From CAVSPO01 sp963730005 (lineage in GTDB: Bacteria; Actinomycetota; Actinomycetes; Propionibacteriales; Propionibacteriaceae): DNA of 64,000 nt. A program made the translations under genes and the position numbers. The notes under the pieces were generated by a model. That model made no database searches and was not told the origin of the DNA. It was given only the letters and a program-made list of their open reading frames with translations. This document shows, one piece after another, positions 8,406 through 16,623 of the stretch (positions are counted from its first letter, which is position 1; each line of letters begins with the position of its first letter). The stretch covers positions 248,001 to 312,000 of the forward strand of contig CAVSPO010000023.1 of assembly GCA_963730005.1 (NCBI GenBank), given 5' to 3'.

Positions 8406-10754
8406 ATGTTGTTCAAGAACGTTCTCAAGACACTGGCCACCAAGTGGATGCAGCTGGCCGCGATCGGCGTGATCGTCGTCCTGAGCTCGTTGATCTACTC
8501 GATGATGTTCTACGGGCTCAGCGGTATCGCCGAGCCGACCACGTCCTACCTGGAGGAGTACAACCAGGAGGACTTCGCGGTGGAGATGCTCAGCGTCATC
8601 ACGCCGGCAGAGGCACAGTACCCCGCGATGCGGGGCCTGGTCGCCCAGGGCAAGTACAGCCTGGTGGACATCCGTCGGGCCGAGCCGGCGACCTTCCTGC
8701 GCCTGATGGAAGGGCGTATCAAGGCTTTCGAGGATCTCTACCCAGGGGTTTCACTCGAGCTGCGCCGGTTCAAGGTCGTTGACTTCGAACGCAACCGCCG
8801 CGCGCACACCGCCCTACTCGCCCGCGACGCCGAGCAGATCAACCGGACGTTCATCGAGGCCGGTTCGAGGCCGGTCGACGACGATGAGGTCGCCCTCAAC
8901 AGGATCTACGCGCAGAAGAACGGGATCGAGATCGGCGACTATTTCGAGATGCGGGGCCAGCGCTACCGCGTCACCGGGTTCGTGCTCTTCCCGGACTACA
9001 CGCTGACCACCTTCGACAACTCCTTCAACATCGACACCGGCCTGCAGCCGTTGGTGCTGCTGAGCAACGCCGGCTATGACGACGTGGACGTCGAGGAGAA
9101 GTTCCGGTTGGCGGGGGTCACCGCGCCCGGCCAGACGGTTGACACCGAGTTCGATTCCGACCTGCTGCCGTGGGTGACGCAGATCATCCCGACCGACATC
9201 AACATGCGCAGCGGGGCGATCTACGACGAGCTGACCCAGGGACGCACGACGTCGCTGGGGTTGAGCATCTTCATCGCGGGGATCGCCGTCATCATCGTGG
9301 CGATCATGATGTCGAACCTGCTCAACGCGGAGCGGGGCCAGATCGGCATCCTCAAGGCGATGGGCTACCGCCGCGTCGAGATCGCCTTGCCCTACTTCGT
9401 GTCTGTGGTGGCGATGGCCTTCGTGATGCTGATCATCGGGTACCTGCTGGGCACCATGGCCGCCGAGCCGCTTAAACGTATGTACCTGGACTTCTACCTG
9501 CTGCCACAGATCGACATCGTGCAGCGTCCCAGTGCGTTCGTGGCGGCCATCTTTGTGCCGCTGCTGTTCTTCGCCGGGTCCTGCGGGATTGTGATCTACC
9601 GGCTGCTGGGCGAGGGGCCACTTGAGCTGTTCAAGCCCCGCGACACCGAGGCTCTGAACGTGTTGACCCGCGTGGTGAGCGGGATGCTGCGCAACGCGAA
9701 GGGGGTCACCAAGTTCAAGTACCTGCACGCAGTCAGGAACACCGGCAGCTTCGTGGTCTTCTTCGTGGGCATGATGTTCGCCACCTTGCTGATCACTTTC
9801 GCCTTCATGATGAACGGCATGGTCGATCGGATGACCGTCGGGTCGCTGGGGGACGTCGGGTACGAGTACCAGGCCTTCGTGGACCCCGACAAGCGGGCGC
9901 CCGAGCCACGTCCCGGCGACGAGAAGTTCCTGACCTACCCGTACGGCTATGTCGGGACGCGGTCGGTGTCGCTGCAGGGTGTGGCGCCCGACAACGTGCT
10001 TTACCAGCTGCGTGACTCGAGCGGGCGCAACATCACCGGGCGCCTTCGCCACGACGTGGTGATCAGCCAGAGCCTGGGGTTGAAGCTCGGGTTGGGGGAG
10101 GGGGATCAGGTGCAGGTTCGGGTGGACTCCGAGGTGCACGAGCTCACCGTGGCGGGCGTGGCCGACGACTTCTCCGCTGACACGATCTACCTCGACATCA
10201 AGCGGCTCAGCAGCATCGTGTCCGAGGGCAGGACCACCGAGCTGTACACCGGGATCTATTCGATCGAGAAGCCCTCGGCGGCGTTCTACGCCACCATCAT
10301 CAGCAAGCAGGCCTTGCTGGACCAAGCCACGTCGATGGCGACGTACACCAGCCTCATGATCAACGTGATGATTTCGGCCTCGGCGGTCATCGCGGGCAGC
10401 ATCCTGTTCGTCCTCACCGCTTTCACCGTCGAACGCAACTACTACACCATCTCGCTGTTGAAGGTGCTCGGCTACTCCCGCCGGGAGGTCAACTCGATGA
10501 TCCTCGACAGCTACTTCGTCTACTCGTTCATCTCCTATGCCCTCAGTGTGCCGATCGCACTGGGAATCCTGGGTCTGTTGGAGCAGGTGTTCCTGACGGA
10601 GTACGGGATCGTCGTTCCGCTGCAGTACAACCCGGTGGATCTGCTCAAGGGTCTGGTGGTGCTCGTGGTGGTCTTCCTGGTGGGCACCTACGCCAGCCGG
10701 GTGAAGATCGCGCGGATCCCGCTGCAGGAGGTCCTCAAGACGTACGGGGAGTGA
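8406..10754 (+). CDS. FtsX-domain ABC transporter permease
   Basis: A 782-aa permease with an N-terminal membrane helix (WMQLAAIGVIVVLSSLIYSMMF), a large extracytoplasmic domain, and two FtsX cores: residues about 285-415 (IFIAGIAVIIVAIMMSNLL, NAERGQIGILKAMGYRR) and a C-terminal set near residues 650-780 (AGSILFVLTAFTVERNYYTISLLKVLGYSRREV). The 'ILKAMGYRR' and 'LLKVLGYSRR' coupling helices are the expected ATPase contacts. ATG at 8406 is chosen because the membrane helix follows directly; the ribosome site is weak (GGGGCTGAG). With the adaptor and ATPase it forms a MacAB-like complex of unknown substrate. Confidence 0.85.
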   Translation: MLFKNVLKTLATKWMQLAAIGVIVVLSSLIYSMMFYGLSGIAEPTTSYLEEYNQEDFAVEMLSVITPAEAQYPAMRGLVAQGKYSLVDIRRAEPATFLRLMEGRIKAFEDLYPGVSLELRRFKVVDFERNRRAHTALLARDAEQINRTFIEAGSRPVDDDEVALNRIYAQKNGIEIGDYFEMRGQRYRVTGFVLFPDYTLTTFDNSFNIDTGLQPLVLLSNAGYDDVDVEEKFRLAGVTAPGQTVDTEFDSDLLPWVTQIIPTDINMRSGAIYDELTQGRTTSLGLSIFIAGIAVIIVAIMMSNLLNAERGQIGILKAMGYRRVEIALPYFVSVVAMAFVMLIIGYLLGTMAAEPLKRMYLDFYLLPQIDIVQRPSAFVAAIFVPLLFFAGSCGIVIYRLLGEGPLELFKPRDTEALNVLTRVVSGMLRNAKGVTKFKYLHAVRNTGSFVVFFVGMMFATLLITFAFMMNGMVDRMTVGSLGDVGYEYQAFVDPDKRAPEPRPGDEKFLTYPYGYVGTRSVSLQGVAPDNVLYQLRDSSGRNITGRLRHDVVISQSLGLKLGLGEGDQVQVRVDSEVHELTVAGVADDFSADTIYLDIKRLSSIVSEGRTTELYTGIYSIEKPSAAFYATIISKQALLDQATSMATYTSLMINVMISASAVIAGSILFVLTAFTVERNYYTISLLKVLGYSRREVNSMILDSYFVYSFISYALSVPIALGILGLLEQVFLTEYGIVVPLQYNPVDLLKGLVVLVVVFLVGTYASRVKIARIPLQEVLKTYGE

Positions 10755-10794
10755 CGCCCGTGTGCCGATCGGCCGGCAGTGCGTGGCGTCAGGC

Positions 10795-11742
10795 TCAGAT
10801 GTCGTCGAACCGGTACAGGAAGGCAGCCATGGCGTCGCGGTTGACCGGTTGGGCCGGACGGAAGGTTCCGTCCTCCCAGCCAGTCGAGATGCCCATGTCG
10901 GCCAGCCAGGAGACGTCCACGTAGAACTGGGTGTCGGTGGGCATGTCGGTGAACGGGCTCTCCTCAGGGGCCGTGAAGTCCGGCTCACCGGCGAACCGGA
11001 ACAGGAACGCGGCCATGGCGTCGCGGTTGACCGGCTGGGTGGGACGGAAGGTGCCGTCGGGCCAGCCGACCGAGATGCGTTCGTCGGCCAGCCAGGAAAC
11101 CTCCAGGTAGAACTGGGCGTCGGTGGGCATGTCGGTGAACGGGCTCTCGTCGGGGGGTGTGAAGTCCGGTTCACCGGCGTAGCGGTACAGGAAGGCGGCC
11201 ATGGCGTCGCGGTTGACCGGCTGGGTGGGACGGAAGGTGCCGTCGGGCCAGCCCTGAGCGATGCCCCAGTCGGCCAGCCAGCTGATCTCCGTGTAGAACT
11301 GGTTCGACGTGTCGACGTCCGTGAAGGCTGTTGGGTCTTGCGGCTGCTCCTCCGGTCCCTCGGGCATCGCGTCCGGATCCGCGCCGCCGTTCTCCTGGCT
11401 GAGGCCAGCCCGGACCGAGCAGACCGGCCAGGCGCCCGGGCCCTGGGTGTACAACACTCGACGGGCGATGGCGATCTGTTCGTCCTTGGACGCCAGATCG
11501 GCGCGGGCGGCGTACTCGGTGCCGCCGAAACCGGCCCAGGTCGACGGGAGGAACTGCAGCCCGCCGTAGAAGCCGTTGCCGGTGTTGATCGACCAGTTCC
11601 CGCTGGATTCGCACTGCGCGACGCGGTCCCAAACCCCGGCGTCCCATGCCTGGGCCGGCCCTGAAGCCAACATGCTCGAGAAGGCGAAGGCGCCCGTGAG
11701 CAAGCTGATCGCCATGATTCCTGCCGGTGTCCTGAAAGCCAT
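10795..11742 (-). CDS. Secreted transglycosylase-like (Rpf-type) protein with three SLH repeats
   Basis: A 315-aa secreted protein. A signal peptide (residues 1-30, ending SGPAQA-WD) is followed by a transglycosylase-like/Rpf-type catalytic domain (about 31-110; VWDRVAQCESSGNW with the catalytic Glu, GNGFYGGLQFLPSTWAGFGG), an acidic linker, and three S-layer-homology repeats of about 62 aa (FTDMPTD-QFYVDVSWLADMGI, WEDGTFRPAQPVNRDAMAAFLYRF). It likely cleaves peptidoglycan while anchored to the wall by the SLH modules. ATG at 11742 has GGGAGGG eight bases ahead; the upstream open frame covers the leader and tRNA and is not used. Confidence 0.87.
   Translation of the reverse strand: MAFRTPAGIMAISLLTGAFAFSSMLASGPAQAWDAGVWDRVAQCESSGNWSINTGNGFYGGLQFLPSTWAGFGGTEYAARADLASKDEQIAIARRVLYTQGPGAWPVCSVRAGLSQENGGADPDAMPEGPEEQPQDPTAFTDVDTSNQFYTEISWLADWGIAQGWPDGTFRPTQPVNRDAMAAFLYRYAGEPDFTPPDESPFTDMPTDAQFYLEVSWLADERISVGWPDGTFRPTQPVNRDAMAAFLFRFAGEPDFTAPEESPFTDMPTDTQFYVDVSWLADMGISTGWEDGTFRPAQPVNRDAMAAFLYRFDDI
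10801..11340 (-). repeat. Three tandem 186-bp SLH-coding repeats
   Basis: The CATGGCGTCGCGGTTGACCG block recurs at 10828, 11014 and 11200, exactly 186 bases apart. The units stay very similar at DNA level, so recombination between them could change SLH copy number. Confidence 0.85.
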
Positions 11743-11948
11743 TGGGACGCCCTCCCGGGTGCTGGGGCCCCGTCTCGGGTGGGGAGGCCTGCCGCGCCAG
11801 AAGGTAGGCAGGGGCCGAGGGGCTGGCAACCCACCCTGAGGGCGTTGCTTCAGGGTTGGCGCCTGAGAAACCGTTGCAGAAGTGTGAACTCTCGACAGCC
11901 GGCTGAGAGTCCCGTTGGGGGTTCGGGACGCGTGGGCATGCCCGTGTC
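11743..11948 (-). other. Structured 206-base leader before the transglycosylase gene
   Basis: The minus-strand leader contains nested hairpins: CCCTGA/TCAGGG around AGCAACGCCC, CTGCC/GGCAG around TACCTTCTGGCGC, and G/C-rich pairs close to the GGGAGGG ribosome site. Many actinobacterial cell-wall hydrolase genes of this type have regulated leaders. I do not see the diagnostic core of a known riboswitch, so this is only a candidate cis-regulatory RNA. Confidence 0.3.
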
Positions 11949-12034
11949 TGGTGCCGGAAAAGGGACTCGAACCCTCACGCGCTGAGCGCACAGGAACCTA
12001 AATCCTGCGTGTCTGCCAATTCCACCACTCCGGC
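11949..12034 (-). tRNA. tRNA-Leu (anticodon TAG)
   Basis: Class II tRNA read on the minus strand: acceptor GCCGGAG pairs with TTCCGGC; anticodon stem CAGGA/TCCTG encloses TTTAGGT with anticodon TAG. It has a variable arm GCGCTCAGCGCG, a T arm GAGGGTTCGAGTCCCTT and an encoded CCA. Confidence 0.95.
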
Positions 12035-12108
12035 GGGCACACCGGCGCCCACGCTGTGGGAGCCGGCTGCCAGCTTAGCGCCGCGCCGGGGCGCGCAAGC
12101 CCCGGACG

Positions 12109-12594
12109 TCAGCTGACGGGCAGACCCAGGTGCGTGAGCATCCGGGCGACGTGGCCCGTGGCACGGACGTTGTAGGCAGCGCTCTCCACGGTCCCGGCGC
12201 CGTGCTCATCGACGTTGACCACGAATGTGCTGCGCAACACACCCTCGACGGTCTTGCCGTACAAGGTCTTGGCGCCCCAGGCGCTGTAGGCCTTGATGAC
12301 GTCGCGGGAGGGGTCGCCCAGCAGGGTGACGGTGAGGTCCTGCTTCTGGCGGAACTTGTCCAGACGCTGCGGGGTGTCGGGCGAGATGCCGACCACGTCA
12401 TAACCGGCATCGGCCAGCTGCTGGCGTGCGGCGGTGAAATCGACCGCCTGCACGGTGCAGCCGGGAGTCAGCGCAGCGGGGTAGAAGTAGACGATCACTT
12501 TGCGTCCGGCGTAGTCGGACAGCGAAACCAGCTGTTCATCGGCATCGGGCAGCGTGAACTGGGGAGCGGTGTCACCTACGGACAAGGGCGTCAT
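12109..12594 (-). CDS. bcp: Thioredoxin-dependent peroxiredoxin (Bcp/PrxQ)
   Basis: A 161-aa cytosolic peroxiredoxin that reduces hydrogen peroxide and organic peroxides. It has the opening GDTAPQFTLPDADEQLVSLSDY, the YFYPAALTPGCTVQA active-site loop with the peroxidatic cysteine, and VVGISPDTPQRLDKFRQK. The usual second PrxQ cysteine, five residues after the first, is replaced (GCTVQAVDF), so it would behave as a one-cysteine enzyme or use another thiol for recycling. It is divergent from the DUF3618 and GroES-like genes, an arrangement familiar from other actinobacteria. Confidence 0.93.
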   Translation of the reverse strand: MTPLSVGDTAPQFTLPDADEQLVSLSDYAGRKVIVYFYPAALTPGCTVQAVDFTAARQQLADAGYDVVGISPDTPQRLDKFRQKQDLTVTLLGDPSRDVIKAYSAWGAKTLYGKTVEGVLRSTFVVNVDEHGAGTVESAAYNVRATGHVARMLTHLGLPVS

Positions 12595-12802
12595 GGGCCA
12601 AGGTTAGGCCATGACGTCTGGGGCACGCTCAGGTGCCCGGCTGCCGGTTCACCCCGCGGTTGCGGGTTTGCTGTACGGGCTGCGACGCTCGTAATAGGGT
12701 TGGGTTACTCGCCCGGCTGGCTGACGCGCCGGGTCGGTTCGGGCCATCGTCGGCCCGGGCGCCCGCGGGGGCGTTCACTGGAAGCTCAAGACGGAGGACT
12801 TT

Positions 12803-13099
12803 GTGATCAAAGACGCCCGAACCCCCGAGCAGATCCGGCTGGACATCAGGTCGGCGCGCGACTCCATGACCGCCAACGTCGAGGGGCTGATCGCAGAAGT
12901 GCACCCCGAGGCGGTCAAGGCGCGCGTGGTGAACGACGCCAAGACGTTCGTGGCAGACACGGCGACCACGGCCAAGGAGACGATCGTCGACGACCAGGGC
13001 ATTCGCTGGGACAACATCGGCACTGCGCTGATCATCGCGGCTGGAGTGCTGGCTACGGTAGCGGTGCTCAAGGGCATCGCCGGGCTGTTCAGGAGATGA
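12803..13099 (+). CDS. DUF3618 small membrane protein
   Basis: A 98-aa protein with the DUF3618 N-terminus (TPEQIRLDIRSARDSMTANVEGLIAEVHP) and one C-terminal membrane helix (IGTALIIAAGVLATVAVLKGIAGLF) followed by RR. GTG at 12803 has GGAGG six bases ahead. A DUF3618 gene beside bcp is a recurring actinobacterial arrangement; the role is unknown. It probably shares a transcript with the GroES-like gene, two bases downstream. Confidence 0.85.
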   Translation: MIKDARTPEQIRLDIRSARDSMTANVEGLIAEVHPEAVKARVVNDAKTFVADTATTAKETIVDDQGIRWDNIGTALIIAAGVLATVAVLKGIAGLFRR

Positions 13100-13101
13100 G
13101 T

Positions 13102-13482
13102 ATGGCTGAGCTTGATCGCAAGCCCGCTGCCGCGGTTCACACCAAGACGACGGAGGCCGCGTCGGCGAGTGACCCGCTGCCGATCCGGATGTTGCACGAC
13201 CGGTTGTTGGTGTCGACCGAGTCCGAGGGCGAGCGGCGCTCTGGTGGCGGCATCCTGATTCCCGCCACGGTGCGAATGGGCCGCAAGCTGGCATGGGCCA
13301 AGGTGATCGCTGTGGGTGACGGCGTGCGTAGCGCCACCGTCGGGGCTCGGGTGCTGTTCGACCCCGAAGAGAAGAACGAGGTTGACCTGCGTGGCCACAC
13401 CTACCTGCTGCTGCGCGATCGTGACCTGCACGCGGTGGCGGAGGAGTCCAGCAGCGACAGCGAGACTGGCCTGTACCTGTGA
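13102..13482 (+). CDS. GroES-like co-chaperonin family protein
   Basis: A 126-aa protein whose middle (about residues 25-110) follows the Cpn10 fold: IRMLHDRLLVSTESEGERRSGGGILIPATV, then AWAKVIAVGDG, GARVLFDPEEKNEVDLRGHTYLLLRDRDLHAV. It is longer than typical GroES and has an extra N-terminal tail, so it is better called GroES-like than groES. ATG at 13102 is preferred over 13096 because AGGAG at 13091 needs a spacer. No groEL is adjacent. Confidence 0.85.
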   Translation: MAELDRKPAAAVHTKTTEAASASDPLPIRMLHDRLLVSTESEGERRSGGGILIPATVRMGRKLAWAKVIAVGDGVRSATVGARVLFDPEEKNEVDLRGHTYLLLRDRDLHAVAEESSSDSETGLYL

Positions 13483-13495
13483 CCTTGCAGCCGAT

Positions 13496-13525
13496 TTGGC
13501 ATTCGGCGGACAGGGCTACTATATT
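13496..13525 (+). promoter_or_regulatory. Candidate promoter of tRNA-Lys
   Basis: TTGGCA at 13496-13501 and TATATT at 13520-13525 are 18 bases apart, placing transcription start a few bases before the tRNA at 13535. An alternative -10, TACTAT, overlaps it. Confidence 0.6.
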
Positions 13526-13534
13526 TCCTGACGC

Positions 13535-13607
13535 GCGCTGCTAGCTCAACCGGCAGAGCATCTGACTCTTAATCAGAGGGTTCAGGGTTCGAGTCCCTGG
13601 CGGCGCA
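13535..13607 (+). tRNA. tRNA-Lys (anticodon CTT)
   Basis: Acceptor GCGCTGC pairs with GCGGCGC. D stem GCTC/GAGC; anticodon stem TCTGA/TCAGA with loop CTCTTAA and anticodon CTT; T arm CAGGG-TTCGAGT-CCCTG; discriminator A. CCA is not encoded. Confidence 0.95.
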
Positions 13608-13612
13608 CCGAG

Positions 13613-13648
13613 CAGAGCCCCGTTCCGGTTTCCTGGGACGGGGCTCTG
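13613..13648 (+). terminator. Rho-independent terminator after tRNA-Lys
   Basis: CAGAGCCCCGT and its exact complement ACGGGGCTCTG, extended by a few inner pairs, six bases after the tRNA. It is followed by TTGCAT. Confidence 0.8.
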
Positions 13649-13797
13649 TTGCATACTGCAACGCCCCAGCTTTCGTGCCGCTCCTATGCGGGTTGCGGCT
13701 CTGGGCTGAGGGCCGCGTAGTGCGGTTGCTCGTCCTCCACGAGGGCCCGGTCTGCGGCTTCGTTCGCGACCGCGCCAACGGCGATAGACTGCGCCGC

Positions 13798-14793
13798 ATG
13801 TCTGATCGTTCGGTGAGCATTCTCACGTTGGGCGGCACCATCGCGATGACGTCGCAGGCCCCCGGCGGCCCGGTGCAGCCGACGCTGGACGCCGACGACC
13901 TGACCGTCGCGCTCGGTCGTTACCTGCCTGGCTTCGAGATTCGCAGCCGGACGCTGGCCATGCTGGGCTCGCCGCAACTGCAGATCTCCCATGTGCGCCA
14001 AGCCTTGGACGCCGCGCGGGCAGCTGTCGCGTCCGGGGCCCAAGGGGTGGTGGTGACGCAGGGCACTGACACCTTGGAGGAGACCGCTTATCTGCTCGAC
14101 CTGTGGTGGGAACTGCCCGAGCCACTGGTGCTCACCGGGGCGATGCGGTCCGCCGACGATGCCGGCGCTGAGGGCCTGGGCAATCTGGTGTCTGCGGTGC
14201 GGGTGGCCGCCGAACCCCGGCTTCGCGACAACGGCGTCCTGGTGGTGATGAACGACGAGGTGCACCTGGCCGAGCAGGTCGCCAAGCAGGACGCGAACTC
14301 GTTGCACGCCTTCACCTCCGGTTCCTGGGGGCACATCGCGCGACTGCTGGAGGGCCGGGTCCACATCGCCTACCGTCGCTCGCCGCGGCGGGCCTCGCTG
14401 CAGGCGCCGTCCGATGACCAGGTGCGGATCCCGATCCTGGTGGCTGGGCTTGCCGACGACGCAGCGCTGCTGGACGCGGCGATCACCACCAATCCGCGGG
14501 GCATCGTGATCGCAGCGATGGGCGCGGGGCATGTGCCGGTCGCAATGGCTGAGGCGGCCGGACGCGCGGTCGCCGCCGGTATCCCGGTGGTCTTCGCGTC
14601 CCGCACCGGTGGTGGCTCGACGACGCAATCGTCCTACGGCTACCCCGGCTCTGAAGTGGATCTACTGCGCCGTGGGTTGATCGGTGCTGGCTGGTTGGAC
14701 GCCTGCAAGTCTCGACTACTGCTCTACGCGTTGTCGGCGAGCGGCGCATCCATGGCCGAGGTGAAGGACGAGTTTCGGCACCGAGCGCAGTGA
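13798..14793 (+). CDS. ansA: L-asparaginase (type I/II family)
   Basis: A 331-aa asparaginase that hydrolyses L-asparagine to aspartate and ammonia. It shows the first catalytic Thr in SILTLGGTIAMTS, the second site TQGTDTLEETAYLL, and substrate-loop segments LVLTGAMRSADDAGAEG and GGGSTTQSSYGYPGSE. ATG at 13798 (MSDRSVSI) places the catalytic Thr near residue 13, as in the family; an upstream in-frame start adds a non-homologous tail. No signal peptide is seen, so it is probably cytosolic. An NCS1 permease gene follows 143 bases later, though a shared function is not obvious. Confidence 0.9.
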   Translation: MSDRSVSILTLGGTIAMTSQAPGGPVQPTLDADDLTVALGRYLPGFEIRSRTLAMLGSPQLQISHVRQALDAARAAVASGAQGVVVTQGTDTLEETAYLLDLWWELPEPLVLTGAMRSADDAGAEGLGNLVSAVRVAAEPRLRDNGVLVVMNDEVHLAEQVAKQDANSLHAFTSGSWGHIARLLEGRVHIAYRRSPRRASLQAPSDDQVRIPILVAGLADDAALLDAAITTNPRGIVIAAMGAGHVPVAMAEAAGRAVAAGIPVVFASRTGGGSTTQSSYGYPGSEVDLLRRGLIGAGWLDACKSRLLLYALSASGASMAEVKDEFRHRAQ

Positions 14794-14936
14794 AATGCGA
14801 TCGGTCCGGCGGTTCGTGACCCTTCCATGATGCTTTGTCGGTGTCGGGGCGCTAGATTTCTCATCCTATGAACCAAAGACGGCCGCTCGGAGCTTCCCCC
14901 ATTTTGCGCGCGCCGCGAATGCGAAAGGAATGCTGA

Positions 14937-16373
14937 ATGTCGAGCACAGTGGATGACCACACTGCCGGTCATCACAAGCCCGAAGTCGATACCAGCAACG
15001 AGGAGTACATGCTGGAACCCGTACCGCGGGCGGCTCGCCGCTCGTGGCTTTCGATGTTCGTCATCTGGGTCGGGTTCGGCTATGTGCCGACCGGCCTGAT
15101 CGTGGGCGGCCAGTTGGCCGGCCAGGGTGGCGCGCCCGGCATGAACTGGCCGATGGCGCTGAGCACGATCGTGGTTGGACAGGGCTTCCTCGTCCTGCTC
15201 ACGTTCGCGTTGGGCTACCCGGCGATGAAGGCCGGGCTGAACCTGTCCCTGATCTCGCGCTACTCCTACGGCAAGAAGGGGATCATGCTGCCGATGATCA
15301 TCATGGCCTTCCTGACGCTGGGCTGGTTCGCGTCCATCGTCGGCATGGTCGGTGACATCTTCGATGTGGCGCTGGGTGACATGACGGGCATCTACTTCAA
15401 CGGCCTGACGTTGGAATACATCCTCATCTCGTTCATCTGGGGTCTCATCTTCACCTACTCGGCGTGGAAGGGCATCGTCGCGATCGAGCGGATCTCGGGT
15501 GCCGCGGCACCGTTCATCCTGGTCGTCGCCATCGTCGCCGCCTTCATGATGGTCGGCGAGTTCGGCGGCATGGGCAACGTGCTGGCCGAGGCCGCCACCA
15601 AGGAGGGCATGTCACTGGGCACCGGTGTCACGATCATCGTCGGAGCCTGGATCGCGGGCGTCATCATGGGCGTGGACATCTTCAGGTATGCCCGGATGGC
15701 CAGCCACGTCTTGATCGGTGCGGGCGCCTGCTTCATCCTGACCAACCCGCTGCTGAACCTCATCGGCTACACCGGCTCGATCGCCACCGGCGACTCGAAC
15801 TTCATCTCCTGGATGGTCACCAAGGGCGTCGTCATGACGATCCTCGGTGTGGTGCTGTGGGTGCTGGCGCTGTGGACCACCAACATGTCCGAGCTGTACT
15901 GCAACGCGCTGTACCTCGGGCCGGCCGCCAATGCCGCCGGCTTCCGGCTGCACCGCGGCAAGATCGTCATCGTCGTCGGCATCATCGGGACGATCCTGGG
16001 TTCCTTCGGGTTCTACTCGTACTTCTTTGGCGACTTCATCACGATCCTCGGTGCGGCCTTCGTGCCGCTGGCCGGCCCGATCCTGGCCGACTACTACGTG
16101 GTTCGCAAGCGCGAGTACTCGACGGGGGCGCCGGACGACCTGCCGAACGTGCGGCTGCCCGGCATCATCTCGTTCCTGGTCGGTGCGGTGCTGGGCATCG
16201 TCTTCCAGTACTTCCTCCCGCTGCCGTTCGACTTCCCGGCCGGCGTGGGCGCCCTGATCGTCACCTTCGCGCTGCACATCGCATTGTCGAAGGCGCTGGC
16301 CAATCGTCCCGAGCAGGCCATCGTCGAAACGCCCGGCTACCATGCGCAGATGGAGGCCGAGGTCACCGTCTGA
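14937..16373 (+). CDS. NCS1-family cytosine/purine permease
   Basis: A 478-aa integral membrane protein with about 12 helices. It has the NCS1 opening (VPRAARRSWLSMFVIWVGFGYVPTG), the LISRYSYGKKGIMLP motif, helices with FGDFITILGAAFVPLAGPILADYYVVRKREY, and a short cytosolic tail. This is the CodB-like branch that imports cytosine or related nucleobases by sodium or proton symport. ATG at 14937 follows GAAAGGAATGC. It is monocistronic, ended by the hairpin at 16388. Two further nucleobase-related loci lie in the window (40995 and 51758), but this gene is apart from them. Confidence 0.88.
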   Translation: MSSTVDDHTAGHHKPEVDTSNEEYMLEPVPRAARRSWLSMFVIWVGFGYVPTGLIVGGQLAGQGGAPGMNWPMALSTIVVGQGFLVLLTFALGYPAMKAGLNLSLISRYSYGKKGIMLPMIIMAFLTLGWFASIVGMVGDIFDVALGDMTGIYFNGLTLEYILISFIWGLIFTYSAWKGIVAIERISGAAAPFILVVAIVAAFMMVGEFGGMGNVLAEAATKEGMSLGTGVTIIVGAWIAGVIMGVDIFRYARMASHVLIGAGACFILTNPLLNLIGYTGSIATGDSNFISWMVTKGVVMTILGVVLWVLALWTTNMSELYCNALYLGPAANAAGFRLHRGKIVIVVGIIGTILGSFGFYSYFFGDFITILGAAFVPLAGPILADYYVVRKREYSTGAPDDLPNVRLPGIISFLVGAVLGIVFQYFLPLPFDFPAGVGALIVTFALHIALSKALANRPEQAIVETPGYHAQMEAEVTV

Positions 16374-16387
16374 AACCTCGCATCCAG

Positions 16388-16420
16388 CAGCGGCGCACCA
16401 GGATTCCTGGTGCGCCGCTG
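16388..16420 (+). terminator. Rho-independent terminator after NCS1 permease
   Basis: A perfect 15-bp stem (CAGCGGCGCACCAGG and its complement) with a 3-base loop, 14 bases past the stop, followed by TTGCGTCTTG. Confidence 0.85.
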
Positions 16421-16623
16421 TTGCGTCTTGACGGGCCGTGTGCGTCTCGGGATTCAGCTGGGTGCAGCGCACGATGGCCAGAAGTCCCAACCGGGGAACC
16501 CACGTTGCCGCCTCCCCGTCCGACTTGCGGTTGTTGGGGCTCCTCGACACGGCCAGGACCTCCGGATCGGCACGGGTTTTCGCCCGCACAGACAAACAAG
16601 GACTATTGCGACAAGGTTCACCT

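Noticed and set aside
8814..11834. 1006-codon open frame on the minus strand across the permease and SLH gene
   Set aside because: Composition (Ser/Arg/Pro then Gln/His-rich) is that of a shadow; both overlapped genes have clear domains and ribosome sites.
11743..11948. c-di-AMP (ydaO-type) riboswitch in front of the transglycosylase gene
   Set aside because: The leader has a GGGTGGGTT-like segment and hairpins, but I cannot find the conserved CCGAATCC-type and AGCTAACC-type blocks, so only an unnamed structured leader is listed.
13535..13607. tRNA-Lys as an integration site
   Set aside because: No integrase gene or repeat of the tRNA 3' end is seen nearby; the integrase scrap at 37982 is not linked to it.
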